Source of the DNA: Bacteroidales bacterium
Lineage (GTDB): Bacteria > Bacteroidota > Bacteroidia > Bacteroidales > UBA932
Direction of reading: 5' to 3'
Length of the DNA stretch: 45,158 nucleotides
Assembly (NCBI GenBank): GCA_016295455.1
Contig: JAEDLE010000012.1
Coordinates: 1 to 45,158 of the forward strand
Shown here: piece by piece, positions 9,438 through 19,700 of the stretch
Numbering within the stretch: position 1 is the stretch's first letter
How the letters are laid out: every line of letters begins with the position of its first letter
Program-made: the position numbers and the translations under genes
The notes under the pieces: generated by a model
Database searches by the model: none
What the model saw: the letters and a program-made list of their open reading frames with translations, nothing else
Told to the model about the DNA's origin: nothing

Positions 9438-10418
9438 ATGAAAATCGGTATCATCGGAGCAGGCTGGATAGCCCATAAGATGGCTCAGGCCCTGAAAGAC
9501 AGGCCGCAAGGCTGTGAATGTTACGCAATTGCATCGCGAAGCAGGGAAAAGGCGGAAGCCTTTGCCGCACAATACCATATTCCTAAGGCATATGGCTCAT
9601 ACGAAGAGATGGTCAGGGACGCAGACGTGGACCTGGTATATGTCGCGACTCCGCACTCCCACCACTACGCGCACAGCCGCCTTGCGCTGGAAAACGGGAA
9701 GCCCTGTCTTGTGGAGAAAGCCTTTACGGCAAATGCCTCCGAAGCTGAAGGGCTGATTTCCCTGGCACGTGAAAAAGGGTTGTTCATCACCGAAGCCATA
9801 TGGACAAGGTATATGCCTATGTCGTTTAAAATCAAGGAATTGATAGAAAGCGGCATCATCGGTGAACCACGTCTTCTCACAGCCACGCTCTGCTATATGA
9901 TGGAAAACAAGGAAAGGATACTCCGACCGGAACTCTGCGGAGGGGCGCTGCTGGACCTTGGCGTGTATGTACTCAACTTTGCCCGGATGTACTTCGGAAC
10001 CGACATCATTCGAACCGTGTCGAACTGCCAGATGGGTCCGACGGGCGTGGACATGCAGGAGTGCATCTCACTCTCCTACCGCGACGGGAAAATGGCAAAT
10101 CTGCAGGCCGGAGCCCTGTGTCTGAACGACCGTCAGGGCATAATCAGCGGCACCGAAGGCTACATACGCGTTGACAACATCAACTGTCCCGAACTGATCG
10201 AAGTTTACCGGAACTATGAAAAGGTCGCCACATACCGGAAACCGGCGGATATGGTGAACGGCTACGAATATCAGGTCTTCGAATGCAAGCGCTGCCTCGA
10301 GGCCGGACTCATCGAAACACCAATGATGCCGCACAGAGAAACCATATCCATCATGCGCCAGATGGACGCCCTGAGAAAAGAGTGGGGCGTGATTTTCCCA
10401 GCTGACAAATCATTATAG
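9438..10418 (+). CDS. Gfo/Idh/MocA-family NAD(P)-dependent oxidoreductase
   Basis: A 326-residue cytoplasmic dehydrogenase. The N-terminal Rossmann fold shows the dinucleotide motif GIIGAGWIA (about residues 3-11), then YVATPHSHHYAH and the family signature ENGKPCLVEKAFTANASEAE, with Lys of EK (about 95) in the usual catalytic position. The C-terminal half is the GFO_IDH_MocA_C-like domain (GGALLDLGVYVLNFARMYFG). It most resembles the branch that includes dihydrodiol dehydrogenase-like proteins; the true substrate (a sugar or cyclitol) is unknown. It follows the hybrid sensor by 80 bp and may be co-regulated with the glycan locus. A weak -7-like TATATTAG lies at 9410-9417. Confidence 0.9.
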   Translation: MKIGIIGAGWIAHKMAQALKDRPQGCECYAIASRSREKAEAFAAQYHIPKAYGSYEEMVRDADVDLVYVATPHSHHYAHSRLALENGKPCLVEKAFTANASEAEGLISLAREKGLFITEAIWTRYMPMSFKIKELIESGIIGEPRLLTATLCYMMENKERILRPELCGGALLDLGVYVLNFARMYFGTDIIRTVSNCQMGPTGVDMQECISLSYRDGKMANLQAGALCLNDRQGIISGTEGYIRVDNINCPELIEVYRNYEKVATYRKPADMVNGYEYQVFECKRCLEAGLIETPMMPHRETISIMRQMDALRKEWGVIFPADKSL

Positions 10419-10464
10419 CCGCAAAAATGCACCTATAAAGTACTGGTTTCCTGCGTTTATAAAA

Positions 10465-10479
10465 CGTAAGTGGACCATG
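10465..10479 (+). repeat. Palindromic element, copy 1 (dif-like)
   Basis: CGTAAGTGGACCATG. First of six copies of a 15-bp element with 5-bp arms around a conserved GTGGA centre. Flanks are TATAAAA on the left and AAATTC on the right. It lies between the oxidoreductase gene and the rubrerythrin promoter. Confidence 0.65.
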
Positions 10480-10480
10480 A

Positions 10481-10511
10481 AATTCTAAATTAGAATTATT
10501 TTAAATTAGAA
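10481..10511 (+). promoter_or_regulatory. AT-rich operator candidate upstream of rubrerythrin
   Basis: A perfect 17-bp palindrome, AATTCTAAATTAGAATT (10481-10497), is followed by another half-site, AAATTAGAA (10503-10511), just ahead of the promoter. Its position suggests a repressor or activator site for a redox regulator. No regulator gene is adjacent, so the identity of the binder is open. Confidence 0.5.
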
Positions 10512-10513
10512 CT

Positions 10514-10544
10514 TTTGCGTTTAACAGAATTTTTCGTACATTCG
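10514..10544 (+). promoter_or_regulatory. Promoter of rubrerythrin-rubredoxin
   Basis: TTTG at 10514-10517, a 19-bp spacer and TACATTCG at 10537-10544 fit the Bacteroidota -33/-7 arrangement with two mismatches in the -7 box. The rubrerythrin start codon is 22 bp further on. Confidence 0.55.
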
Positions 10545-10566
10545 CAAGAGTAAAAAATATTACACT

Positions 10567-11106
10567 ATGGCAAACAAATATGCAGGTACCCAGACCGAAA
10601 AGAATCTGGAGGCGGCTTTCGCAGGAGAGTCCCAGGCAAGAAACAAATACACCTATTTCGCATCGAAGGCAAAGAAAGACGGCTTCGAGCAGATTGCAGC
10701 CCTGTTCCTCGAGACAGCTGACAACGAGAAGGAGCACGCGAAGCTTTGGTTCAAGGAGCTCAACGGCATAGGCAATACAGCAGAGAATCTTGTAGCTGCG
10801 GCTGAAGGCGAGAACTACGAGTGGACAGACATGTACGCAGGCTTCGCCAAGACCGCAGAGGAAGAGGGATTCCCGGAGCTTGCTGCGAAATTCAGGATGG
10901 TTGCAGCTATCGAAAAGCGCCATGAAGAGCGCTATCGTGCTCTGCTTCACAATGTTGAAACTTCCGAAGTGTTCAAGAGATGCGAAGTCAAGGTTTGGGA
11001 ATGCCGCAACTGCGGACACATCGTTGTCGGTACCGAGGCTCCTGAAATCTGCCCTGTATGCGCCCATCCTCAGGCATTTTTCGAAATCCACAAAGAAAAC
11101 TTCTGA
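10567..11106 (+). CDS. rbr: Rubrerythrin (peroxide reductase)
   Basis: A cytoplasmic di-iron protein that reduces hydrogen peroxide in anaerobes. Its 179 residues are close to the usual length. The N-terminal ferritin-like domain has the paired iron ligands in EKNLEAAFAGESQARNKY, ETADNEKEHAK, EEEGFPELAAKFR and EKRHEERYR. The C-terminal rubredoxin-like domain carries two CxxC pairs, CRNCGH and CPVCAHPQAFFE. A rubredoxin gene follows within 30 bp and is the likely electron donor. The promoter at 10514 and the palindrome at 10481 suggest redox-controlled expression. Confidence 0.97.
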   Translation: MANKYAGTQTEKNLEAAFAGESQARNKYTYFASKAKKDGFEQIAALFLETADNEKEHAKLWFKELNGIGNTAENLVAAAEGENYEWTDMYAGFAKTAEEEGFPELAAKFRMVAAIEKRHEERYRALLHNVETSEVFKRCEVKVWECRNCGHIVVGTEAPEICPVCAHPQAFFEIHKENF

Positions 11107-11132
11107 TAAGCATGTTTTACGACGAAGCAGAC

Positions 11133-11294
11133 ATGACGAAGTACCGCTGCAGAATATGCGGTCACGTCTACGACCCTGAAAAGGGCGATCCAAGCCAGGG
11201 CATCCACCCCGGAACTCCGTTCAACGAACTTCCACCTAATTGGAAATGCCCTCGCTGCAAGGTCGGAAAAGAGAATTTCGAACCTATGATTTAG
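11133..11294 (+). CDS. Rubredoxin
   Basis: A 53-residue iron-sulfur electron carrier. It contains both metal-binding pairs, YRCRICGHVYDPEKGD and WKCPRCKVGKENFEP, plus the GIHPGTPFNELP block normal for rubredoxins. I chose the ATG at 11133 (MTKYRC) because it gives the standard rubredoxin N-terminus. An in-frame ATG at 11112 would add seven residues (MFYDEAD) and sits only 5 bp after the rubrerythrin stop, so it cannot be excluded. It probably passes electrons to the rubrerythrin encoded just upstream in the same transcript; a strong terminator follows at 11329. Confidence 0.93.
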   Translation: MTKYRCRICGHVYDPEKGDPSQGIHPGTPFNELPPNWKCPRCKVGKENFEPMI

Positions 11295-11328
11295 ATTCAT
11301 CCCTTTATCGGGAGAATATGGCAACCGG

Positions 11329-11364
11329 ACCCCGTGGGAGAAGTACCGCGGGGTTTGTTTTTAT
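11329..11364 (+). terminator. Rho-independent terminator after rubredoxin
   Basis: ACCCCG (11329-11334) pairs with CGGGGT (11349-11354), followed by a T-rich run (TTTGTTTTTATT). It ends the rubrerythrin-rubredoxin transcript. Confidence 0.75.
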
Positions 11365-11372
11365 TGTAAAAA

Positions 11373-11387
11373 CGTAGTTGGACTATG
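11373..11387 (+). repeat. Palindromic element, copy 2 (dif-like)
   Basis: CGTAGTTGGACTATG, with AAAAA on the left and AATTTC on the right. It lies directly after the rubredoxin terminator and before the SGNH hydrolase promoter, at the boundary between two transcription units. Confidence 0.7.
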
Positions 11388-11420
11388 AATTTCCAAAAGC
11401 ACAATAAGTTTGCGCAGCGC

Positions 11421-11451
11421 TTTGAATTCAGCTCCAAATTCATGATATTTG
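11421..11451 (+). promoter_or_regulatory. Promoter of the SGNH hydrolase gene
   Basis: TTTG at 11421-11424, a 19-bp spacer and GATATTTG at 11444-11451 (7 of 8 -7 positions). Transcription would start near 11457, which excludes an ATG at 11449 as the start codon and supports 11476. Confidence 0.6.
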
Positions 11452-11475
11452 TTGCATATATTAATCATCACAGTC

Positions 11476-12702
11476 ATGAAAGGTATTTTCTTGAATATGG
11501 CGATGGCGATAGCCGTCTGCCTAGTGTCGGCATATGCCGTTGATGGCAAGGACAAAGCAGTTCAAGTCATTGATTCTCAGCCGACTCCAGTGTTATATAA
11601 TGAAGTGCTCAGCAACGCAAACCAGCCTGCAGACATATTGCTCCAGGAAGGGGCGGGCTACACGGATGAAGGTCTGCGCATCACCCCTTCTGAGAATATG
11701 GTGAAACTGGACCGCTACTACTCGCTGGCCGAAAGGACTGTCAGATACGTAGCCAAGTTCAGCCAGGATGCCGTTGCCATATTCACCTCTGACACAAAGG
11801 ATTTCACGGCTTATGTGAATATGGCGACGAAGAAATTCGGTGTGAAGTTGCCGAACGGCTTCCGCAATTATGTGAACAGGGAGAAAGCGGCGGCATTCCT
11901 TGAGCCGGAGCATGAATATCTCGTTGAAATATGCCGTGATTACAGTACGGTCAGCGCCAGGCTGGTGGACCTGTCGAACGGAGAAGAGGTCGGATTTACG
12001 GTGACGAATGACGGTGGCGGCGGTGCGGGCCCCGGAAACATCAACAGCGGCGTGCGCGTAGGCCTGATCCACGACTACTACTGCTTCGGTCTGGAAAGCG
12101 GAAGCGATATAACTATCAAGCAAATAAGCGTAGTGGCAGCACAGAGCGACTATACTCTTCTGATATATGGTGACTCGATTACCGAGCCTGACGACTACTA
12201 CCCTGCCGCCATATTCGACAAGAGTTGGGTGAGACTTGTGATCGACAATGTGCCGGGGAAAGCGGCTGCGAGCGGCAGAGGCGGAACGCAGATCAAGGAA
12301 ATACTGCTGCGCATCAAGAACGAATTGCCGTATGTGAAGGCGAGATACGTGATGGTGACCATAGGCACGAACAGCGGTAATACCGAAGAGAATCTGTCAG
12401 AACTGGTTGAGTACATCATATCACAGGGGTCAGTTCCAATTCTGAATAATATTCCGTCGAACGAGCATAATTCCCAAGTCGAGGTGAACGCGCAAATCGA
12501 GAAAGTACGCCAGAAATACGGCATCAAAGGCTGCCGCTTCGACCTGCCGACATCTCTTGACCGCGACGGACAAATCGTAGACGAGTCCACAATGTGGGTT
12601 GAGGAATATCCTTTCGGCTCTTATCGCCACCATCCTAACGTAAAAGGAGCCAAACTGATGTACCTGCAGACTCTGCTGGATATCCCAGAGATCTACCAGT
12701 AG
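11476..12702 (+). CDS. Exported SGNH/GDSL-family hydrolase
   Basis: A predicted periplasmic or secreted esterase of 408 residues. The start at 11476 gives a clean signal peptide (MKGIFLNMAMAIAVCLVSAYA) and fits the promoter position. The first half (about 25-215) is a beta-rich region without a family I recognise. The second half is an SGNH hydrolase: block I LLIYGDSITEPD carries the nucleophilic Ser, block III is VTIGTNSGNT with the conserved Asn, and the C-terminal YRHHPNVKGAKLMYLQTLL supplies the catalytic His. The substrate is probably an acyl group on a carbohydrate, by analogy. The gene stands alone between two copies of the palindromic element (11373 and 12715). Confidence 0.85.
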   Translation: MKGIFLNMAMAIAVCLVSAYAVDGKDKAVQVIDSQPTPVLYNEVLSNANQPADILLQEGAGYTDEGLRITPSENMVKLDRYYSLAERTVRYVAKFSQDAVAIFTSDTKDFTAYVNMATKKFGVKLPNGFRNYVNREKAAAFLEPEHEYLVEICRDYSTVSARLVDLSNGEEVGFTVTNDGGGGAGPGNINSGVRVGLIHDYYCFGLESGSDITIKQISVVAAQSDYTLLIYGDSITEPDDYYPAAIFDKSWVRLVIDNVPGKAAASGRGGTQIKEILLRIKNELPYVKARYVMVTIGTNSGNTEENLSELVEYIISQGSVPILNNIPSNEHNSQVEVNAQIEKVRQKYGIKGCRFDLPTSLDRDGQIVDESTMWVEEYPFGSYRHHPNVKGAKLMYLQTLLDIPEIYQ

Positions 12703-12714
12703 TTATTAGAATTT

Positions 12715-12729
12715 CATAGGTGGACCATG
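12715..12729 (+). repeat. Palindromic element, copy 3 (dif-like), overlapping the mutT start codon
   Basis: CATAGGTGGACCATG. The flanks extend the symmetry: GAATTT on the left and AATTTA on the right. The ATG that ends the element is the start codon of the downstream Nudix gene. Confidence 0.7.
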
Positions 12730-13182
12730 AATTTACAACATCGCAGAGTCGAGGTAGCAGCTGCAGTATTGACCGACAACGGGAAGGTGCTGGCCTGCCA
12801 GCGGGGATATGGTGAATGGAAGGGATACTGGGAGTTCCCGGGCGGGAAGCGAGAAGATGGGGAGACGGCAGAGGAGGCGCTGAGACGTGAAATCCGAGAA
12901 GAGCTTGATGCTGAAATCGTTATCGACCGGTTCCTGACGACGGTGGAATGGGACTACCCTGCTTTCCATCTGACTATGCACTGCTTTCTCTGCCACCTGG
13001 CCGAGGGCGTTCTGGAGTTGCGTGAACACACGTCGGCAATATGGCTGGACAGTGCGCATCTCAATGATATCCAATGGCTTCCTGCTGACTTCGGAGTACT
13101 CCCGCTCATAAGGGATGCGGTTCAGCAAAAGAGAACCGACAGTGATAATAACTTGACTATCAACACATTAAATTCCAGATAA
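12727..13182 (+). CDS. mutT: MutT-type Nudix hydrolase ((deoxy)nucleoside triphosphate pyrophosphohydrolase)
   Basis: A 151-residue enzyme that probably hydrolyses oxidised nucleoside triphosphates such as 8-oxo-dGTP to the monophosphate. The Nudix box is complete: GGKREDGETAEEALRREIRE followed by ELDAEI. Upstream are VAAAVLTDNGKVLACQRG and YWEFPGG, typical of MutT. The last 20 residues (after LIRDAVQQK) extend beyond the usual MutT end and look unconserved. The only reasonable start, 12727, lies inside the palindromic element. Its C-terminal codons run directly into the chimeric pseudogene that follows. Confidence 0.93.
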   Translation: MNLQHRRVEVAAAVLTDNGKVLACQRGYGEWKGYWEFPGGKREDGETAEEALRREIREELDAEIVIDRFLTTVEWDYPAFHLTMHCFLCHLAEGVLELREHTSAIWLDSAHLNDIQWLPADFGVLPLIRDAVQQKRTDSDNNLTINTLNSR

Positions 13183-13189
13183 GAAAAGA

Positions 13190-13615
13190 ACCATACTTAC
13201 CGCATTCGCCACTGCACTGCTTGCCTCCTGCACACAGGAGAACTTCGTCCCACAGGACGGCGACCTGCTGTTCTGCGCCAGCGGCAACATAGAATGGGCC
13301 CAAATGTGGAAATACCTCCTCGCGATGTTTGTGATAATATGGGGACTGGAGATGATGTCCGGCAAGAACCTCAAAGACAGATCCGTCGTCTAGACATATG
13401 GCGAACTCTCTGATTTCGAGCAGGATAGCAGAAAAGTCAAGCATCTGGATTTCAGTTTCGGAAACCAGGACCTCTGCCTCACCGGCGAATATGTGGAGGG
13501 CCTCAGGGTTGACGTCAGCTTCGGAGCCGCGACCATAGACCTGCGCGGGGCAGAGATCATGGACGGAGCCATACTCGACATCTACCGCAGCTTCGGCGGC
13601 GTCGAGGTTAAGTGA
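13190..13615 (+). pseudogene. Chimeric pseudogene: YiiX-like lipoprotein start fused in frame to a LiaF-like C-terminal domain
   Basis: One reading frame from about 13190 to the TGA at 13613 encodes two unrelated pieces. The first (to about 13290) reads KKRTILTAFATALLASC then TQENFVPQDGDLLFC, nearly the same as the start of the YiiX-like lipoprotein at 31387. From about 13291 it becomes MWKYLLAMFVIIWGLEMMSG, an amber TAG (13391-13393), then YGELSDFEQDSRKVKHLDFS and a C-terminus with VSFGAATIDLRGAEIMDGAI and SFGGVEVK, which fits the LiaF/cell-wall-active-antibiotic-response C-terminal family (PF09922). There is no ATG at the lipoprotein start. The downstream piece keeps an open frame after the amber codon, so inactivation may be recent. 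The function was presumably membrane or envelope related. Confidence 0.7.
13214..13289 (+). repeat. 76-bp direct repeat, left copy
   Basis: Matches 31432-31507 with 9 differences that I count by eye. It holds the lipobox region and the DGDLLFC segment of the YiiX-like lipoprotein. With its partner it brackets the four giant genes. Confidence 0.75.
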
Positions 13616-13629
13616 CACTCTTTTAACAA

Positions 13630-13661
13630 TTTTCCTCAGATTTGCAACAACTCTGAGAAAA
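13630..13661 (+). terminator. Hairpin downstream of the chimeric pseudogene
   Basis: TTTTCCTCAGA (13630-13640) pairs with TCTGAGAAAA (13652-13661) with one bulged C. There is no T-tract on the plus strand after it, so it could be a bidirectional A/T-type terminator or an operator for the giant-gene operon. I see no clear TAnnTTTG box in 13616-13729. Confidence 0.4.
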
Positions 13662-13671
13662 TCGTGGCACT

Positions 13672-13686
13672 CATAGGTGGACTATG
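13672..13686 (+). repeat. Palindromic element, copy 4 (dif-like)
   Basis: CATAGGTGGACTATG, a perfect 5-bp inverted repeat around GTGGA. It sits 43 bp before the start codon of the first giant gene and marks the left boundary of the four-gene block. Confidence 0.75.
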
Positions 13687-13729
13687 AAACTTTTTTATTA
13701 TCTTCCGCGCAATTCTAACAATAAAACGT

Positions 13730-16700
13730 ATGGGACAGGACAACACTCTCGTCAACAAGTTCTCACTCTTGCTCTGCAAGGTAAAGGATGCATTGGTTCA
13801 AGACCTGCAACAGGAGTTTGTCCTAATTCGCGAAGCGGCAGCCCGTCTTGACGGCCAATCTCAGGAAGCGGATTTGGCCGATTATTTCGACGGGGTCTGC
13901 GGCATCGTGGATTCCGTGTTTGCCCGTGTCGGATACGACATCAGCCATTATGACGGGCTCAACGATCTCAAGGACCTGGTCACCAGGCTTGTGAATGAAG
14001 TGGAAGATCTCGGGACTTGCATCGACGATTCGATGAAAGCGTTTTCCGAAGAAGAGGGCGAGACAGGCATCAAGGTCGCTAACATGCTCGACAAGGTCGT
14101 GCCGCGCATAGTATCCATAGTCCAACTGACAAAGTCCTTCAGCGAACTCGAATGGAAGCAGGTGGAAAAGGATCTGGTGGACACAGCAGAAGGTGCAGGC
14201 AAGAGTCTGAAGGAACAGTTCCTGAACAAAGACTTTGCGCGCCGCGTCCTGGACCACATACTCGTCACTCTGATGAGACATGCCAAAGATGTCTTCAAGG
14301 ATGAGATAGAATTCGTGAGAATGTCTGTCCAACAGCAAGTCGACGCTCTCACCAAAGAAGTCGACAACATTGAGGACGCAATCTCCGAACACGTGAGGAA
14401 GGTTCTGGACCAGATTGGCGCCGATGAAATCAAGGACGTGCTCCAGGAAAGCCTCAGAGAAGCCGGAAGGCTGTATGAAAAAGTTGACAGACAGTTGAGT
14501 GAAGAGTTCGGTGACGCATACAGAAGATTATCGCACGGACTGTCCGTAACCTACTCCATTCTGGATTTTCTCGGAATACTGAAGGAAAAGCAGATAAACC
14601 TCACCTTGCCTGGGAATATCAAGCAACTGCTGGACGATGCACAGTCTGCGATACGGGAAACTGAAAGCAAGATCAACAGCACGGCACAAGACATATGCGA
14701 GAGCACTCAGGAAGCCATATCCACAGTCCAGGACAAGTTGAAGATCACTCAGGAGGTCACAGGCATCAGATTGGCATCTGTATCCACCATAGATATACAG
14801 CTCAAGTCTCTGGACATCTCTGGAGTACTGGAGGGCAAGCTGCAGTCCATACGCAGTTTCAGCTATCCGGTCAGGCTGACCATCTTCGACTGGGAAGGGG
14901 TGACCAAGCTCTTCACCGATCCGGTCAATCACTTCAGGAAACTCTATCCGGTCAAGACCGTGGACGATGCAGAGCAGCTTGTCCGGAGGATAATGGGCAT
15001 ACTCCACAACATCAATCCCGACATCCCGGACTACAATTCTCTGAAAAAGCTCCTTGAAGACCTGCTCGGAAAGCTTGAGGGAAGGCTGATCCAGCTCGTC
15101 AACGAGCTGAAAACCAAATCCAAAGATCTCGCTCTCGAAGTCTGGAAAGAATTCCAGCCGCTCATCACTACGATACGTAAAGTTATCGACATGCTCAGGG
15201 AGATGGCCCTTGAAATCAAGGAGAACATCTCCGACGTGCTGGACGAGGTGAAAGATGCCGCAACGGAGATTGCACGGACTGCCCGGAATCAGATCGACGA
15301 ACTCGGCAAGGAACTCTACGCACAGGCCAAGGAAGCAGCCGGCGACCTCAAGGATACAGCCGGCAACATCGAGAACATAATCAAAGAAATTGACCGCGAG
15401 AGCGACAAACTGGCACAGAGCATCAAGGATGGGCTCAGGGACTTGTCGCAGGAAGCCGGCAATGTCGCACATCAAGCAGAAAACGTCGTTCATCAAGCAG
15501 AAAACGCAGCCGGGGAAATCAAGGAAATTGCCGCCATTTTCCACCTGCCGTCTTTCGACATTCCGTCAATCATCAGGGACGCCATCACTGAGCCTCTGGT
15601 CGAAGCCGCAGACAAGACATTTGGCGAGGCCAGGATAGAGATAGACCTGAAGCCATTCCTTGAAGTATCAAAGGAATATGGCAACCTGAAAGCCTGCATC
15701 GGTCGCCTTGGGAAAGACGCCAGACGTCTGGAAAAACATATTCTGGACACACCATCCCGTGCCGCGAAGATCACCGGTGCGGCCGGTTCCCTGGACATCA
15801 CTGCACTGTCCGGAAAACTGACCGACATTCAGACGACTTTCACAGCCTTCCCTGACATTTGCGAGATTGTGAGGGATGAGGCGATACAGCCACTGCAGAT
15901 CTGGGCATATGGGGTATTGAAAAGCATACGGACAGTGACTGATGCAGAACTGTGGGAATCGAGGATGGACAGCCTGTTCAAGAAGCTCAAGGCCGAATTC
16001 AACAGCGATCTCAGCAACATAAGCGGACTCATATCCAAGAAAGGCGCGATGAAACTGTTCAACGGATCCTCTGCCACAGGCAAGGCACTCTTGAACAGCC
16101 TCAACATCAATGACTACATCACGATAATCCTGACGGCTGCCGAGGACATCATGCTCCCTGACCCGGAGTATTACTGCATCAGCTTCAGGAATTGCCTCCA
16201 GGAGATCTTCACCAATTTCACGTCACGCATTCTTGAAGAATATTCAAGCCTCAGGGACAAGGCAGCCAGGTTCCTGAAAGAAAAAGAGAAAGCCCTCAAT
16301 GACTTCTCCAGCCAAGTTGAATCGATTGCCGGCTCCGTGGAGACAGACATCAAGACGATGGGTGATGAGTTGGACAGATACACCACCAGCGTTCTCGAAA
16401 GAATCAGGGAGAGCGCCGCACAGGCCAGGAAGCTCATCGAAAAGATCAACGCCGCACTCAATTCGATAAAGGAAATACCCGCAGACCTGTCAAGCCAGAT
16501 AACGACCGGAGCCGAGACCCTGCTGAACAACCTGGCAACGGCATATGCCGAAAAGATGGAGGATCTGGTGGACGAGATTTGGAGGGTACTGAAATCCCGG
16601 ATGATAAATCCGCTCATCAGCAGCATCAGCAATGTATTGATGGATTGCATCAAGGCCATATTCCGGAACGTGCTGCGGAGAATCGTAGGGGAACTTACGG

Positions 16701-19700
16701 CAGTCAGGGACGATGCCTCCCAAGCCCTGGAAAGCATGACAGACAGACTGCCTGTACTGAAGGATTTACACGAAGCCATATCGGACTATGTCCACAGGCT
16801 CCAGGCCGTCATTGATGGCAGCAGAAACATCGCCAAGGAGCTGGATACGATAATCCCTGGAGGGAAGATCACGGACCTGAAACAGGTTCCTCAGGTGCTG
16901 GAGGCCATCGCAGAAGACAAGGCCATCAGCCAGGAACTTGAAAAAATCAGTATCAAGCTGAGCATCAACGGCGGCCAAGGACAAGTAGAGATCCCATATT
17001 ATTATGTGAATATGGCGCAGAGCATGTTCAATGCCACCCTGGACTTCATTCAGAGCGACATGAGCATGAAAGAGATCTTCGTTCTGCTCACCGCACTTTA
17101 CAGAGGCATACCGGAGCAGGTCAAGGAAAGAGTCTACGACCTGCTTCCTGACATGCCAGATCTTCCCGACAACGCCCTGACCGACCTGATGGGCGACGTG
17201 AAAGGAACCTATGACATAGACAACCGCATGTGCAACGTCACGTTGCTTGATCTGAAGAGCGGCAAGAAAAAGAATCAGGAAAACGACGTCAACTATTCTC
17301 TGAGCCTGCAGCTGTTCATGTTCGCCGGACAATACACCCTTGACGAAGTTGAAGAAGAGGCGGAAGAGGAAGAAGAGGCGGAAGAGGGAGTTCCGGCGAT
17401 ATACTTCCTCGTAAGCCTCAAGGGAGACCTCACTGCCATATTCAAGGTTGGCGAGAACCACTACTTCGAGCTTGCGTTTGCAGGTAAAGCGGGCGAACAG
17501 ATAGGAGAAGACAAGATTCTCTCGGACAAAAGCACAGGATTCTGCCTGACGGCTAAAGATCCGGAAAAGGGCGTGACGTCAATGTTCCACGGACTGGGCT
17601 CACTCAAGGGGCTGGAAGGTGCCCTGATGGCCAGATTCAGCAGGAACGACGGCAAGGAGACTGCGGAGAAAGCCGGACCGGCAAGACTGCTCTCCACCAG
17701 ATACCTGGACATCAATGTCGGAAACTACCCTCAGACGCTCTACCTGCTGTTCAACAGCGAGTATCCGGAAGATGTTGCCAAAGTCCTTAATCTTCAAAAA
17801 GAACAAAGAGGAATCGATGGTTTCACAGCCGGATATCTCACCCGTCTGGAGGATGTGGAGTTCATTCTGAAACTACGTCAGAACAGCTTCTTCAAAAAAG
17901 TCTTGAAAGACGACATTTCCGCACAGTTCAGCCTGAGTCTGCTGTTTGATTACCTGAAAGGCTTCAGGATGGACGGTGGCTACAGGTTCCATCTGGACCT
18001 CGACTGCTCCGGGCTGAAACTGGGATCGATGAAACTGAGTCAGATCGGCATCGACCTCGGGTCTGCCGACAATGACTGGGGCACACTGGATCTGGGCATG
18101 GGCACAAGCTTCTCAGCTGACTTCTCCGCAGTGTCATTCAGCTTTGAGAATATGGGAGTGGGAATGTCCCTGAATGTAGTCAAACCCGATTTCAGCCTAG
18201 GTGACTGGGATTTCGGAATCAACTTCAGATTCCCGGAAGGCATAGGCATATCAATCGACACCTCTGCAATCAAAGGTTCAGGCCTGATTGCTTTCAAAGT
18301 GGAGACCGGCGAACTGTTCGGGTCGCTCGAGCTGGACGTCATAGACAAATTCGGAGTATCGGCACTGTTGATGGCCGACCTTGGAACGGTAGATGGCCAC
18401 AGCTTCAATCTGATGGCAATGATATCCACAAACTTCTCCCCTGGCATACCTCTGGGCATGGGATTCTCCCTGACTGCAGTGGGTGGCGTGCTGGGCCTGC
18501 AGCGCATGCTTGACGCCAAGGCCATTACACAGGCCGTGCGCCAAGGCACGCTGGAGAGTGTCTTCTTCGTGAATGACCTCGGCTCTCACCTGGGAGAAAT
18601 GAAGAGCACCTGCGAGAAAGTATTCCCTGCCAAGGACGGTCAGTTCTTCTTCGGCCTGCTCGCAAGGATAAGTTTCGAGCCGGTGGTTAACTGCAGTTTC
18701 GGACTTCTGATGCAGATGCCTGACCCGGCGGAGTCCATCATAGTCGGAGCCCTGAAGGTAGGACTGAAAGCAATGGACATCGTACGCATAAATGTCTACT
18801 TTGCCGGTGGAATAAACTTCAGGAAAGGCATATGGTTTGACGCCTCGATCATAGATTCCTGGATCGTCGGCATAAAACTCGAAGGAGACATGGCCTTCCG
18901 TCTGTTCTGGGGTGGCGACACCAAAGGATTCCTGCTCTCCATCGGAGGCTTCCATCCTGCCTACAAGCCGGAAGAGGGCATGGTCGTATCCGACATGAAA
19001 CGTCTGGCGATGAAGCTGGACTACAACATACTGAAAATCGGACTGGATACTTATCTGGCAGTCACGTCCAACACATTCCAGATCGGTGCCCACCTCGACC
19101 TGAAGATAGGATGGGATGGATTCGGAATAACCGGATATGCCGGTTTCGACGCTCTGTTCCAATTCGACCCGTTCATGTTCATCTTTGGAATCGAGGCCGG
19201 AGTGGCAGTCAGGTGCGGTTCCTGGACCCTCATGAGCATAGACCTTGCCCTTGAATTATCCGGACCGGCTCCATGGAACGCAAATGGAAAGGCAAAATTC
19301 CACTTCCTCCTGATCCCTGTCAGTGTCCATTTCAACATCACATGGGGTGACGACAGGCCTCAGTTACCTGAAAAGACGATCGCAGTCATGTCTCTGCTCC
19401 GGAAAGAGATAGAGAACCCTTGCAATTGGATGCAGGGCAATGACAGCAACAAGGACACAGAAGTGAACATACGAAACTCTGAAGCCGAAAGTACCCTGAC
19501 GGTAAGTCCTATCGGGTCACTCTCTTTCAACCAGAGTATCGTGCCGCTCGAAAACAGAGATCTCGACATGTGCGACAACGCCGTCCCAACGGACTACAGT
19601 ACCTTGGTCATCAAATACATAGTAACCGAAGGTGACAGGAAGGATCTGGATGATGACGAGTATGAATTCAACGATTTCGCTCCGGCGCTCTACTATAGGA

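Noticed and set aside
11385..11543. A 52-codon open frame starting inside palindromic element copy 2 and overlapping the SGNH hydrolase start
   Set aside because: The probable promoter at 11421-11451 lies inside it, so most of it would not be transcribed with the hydrolase gene; no protein-like conservation is visible.
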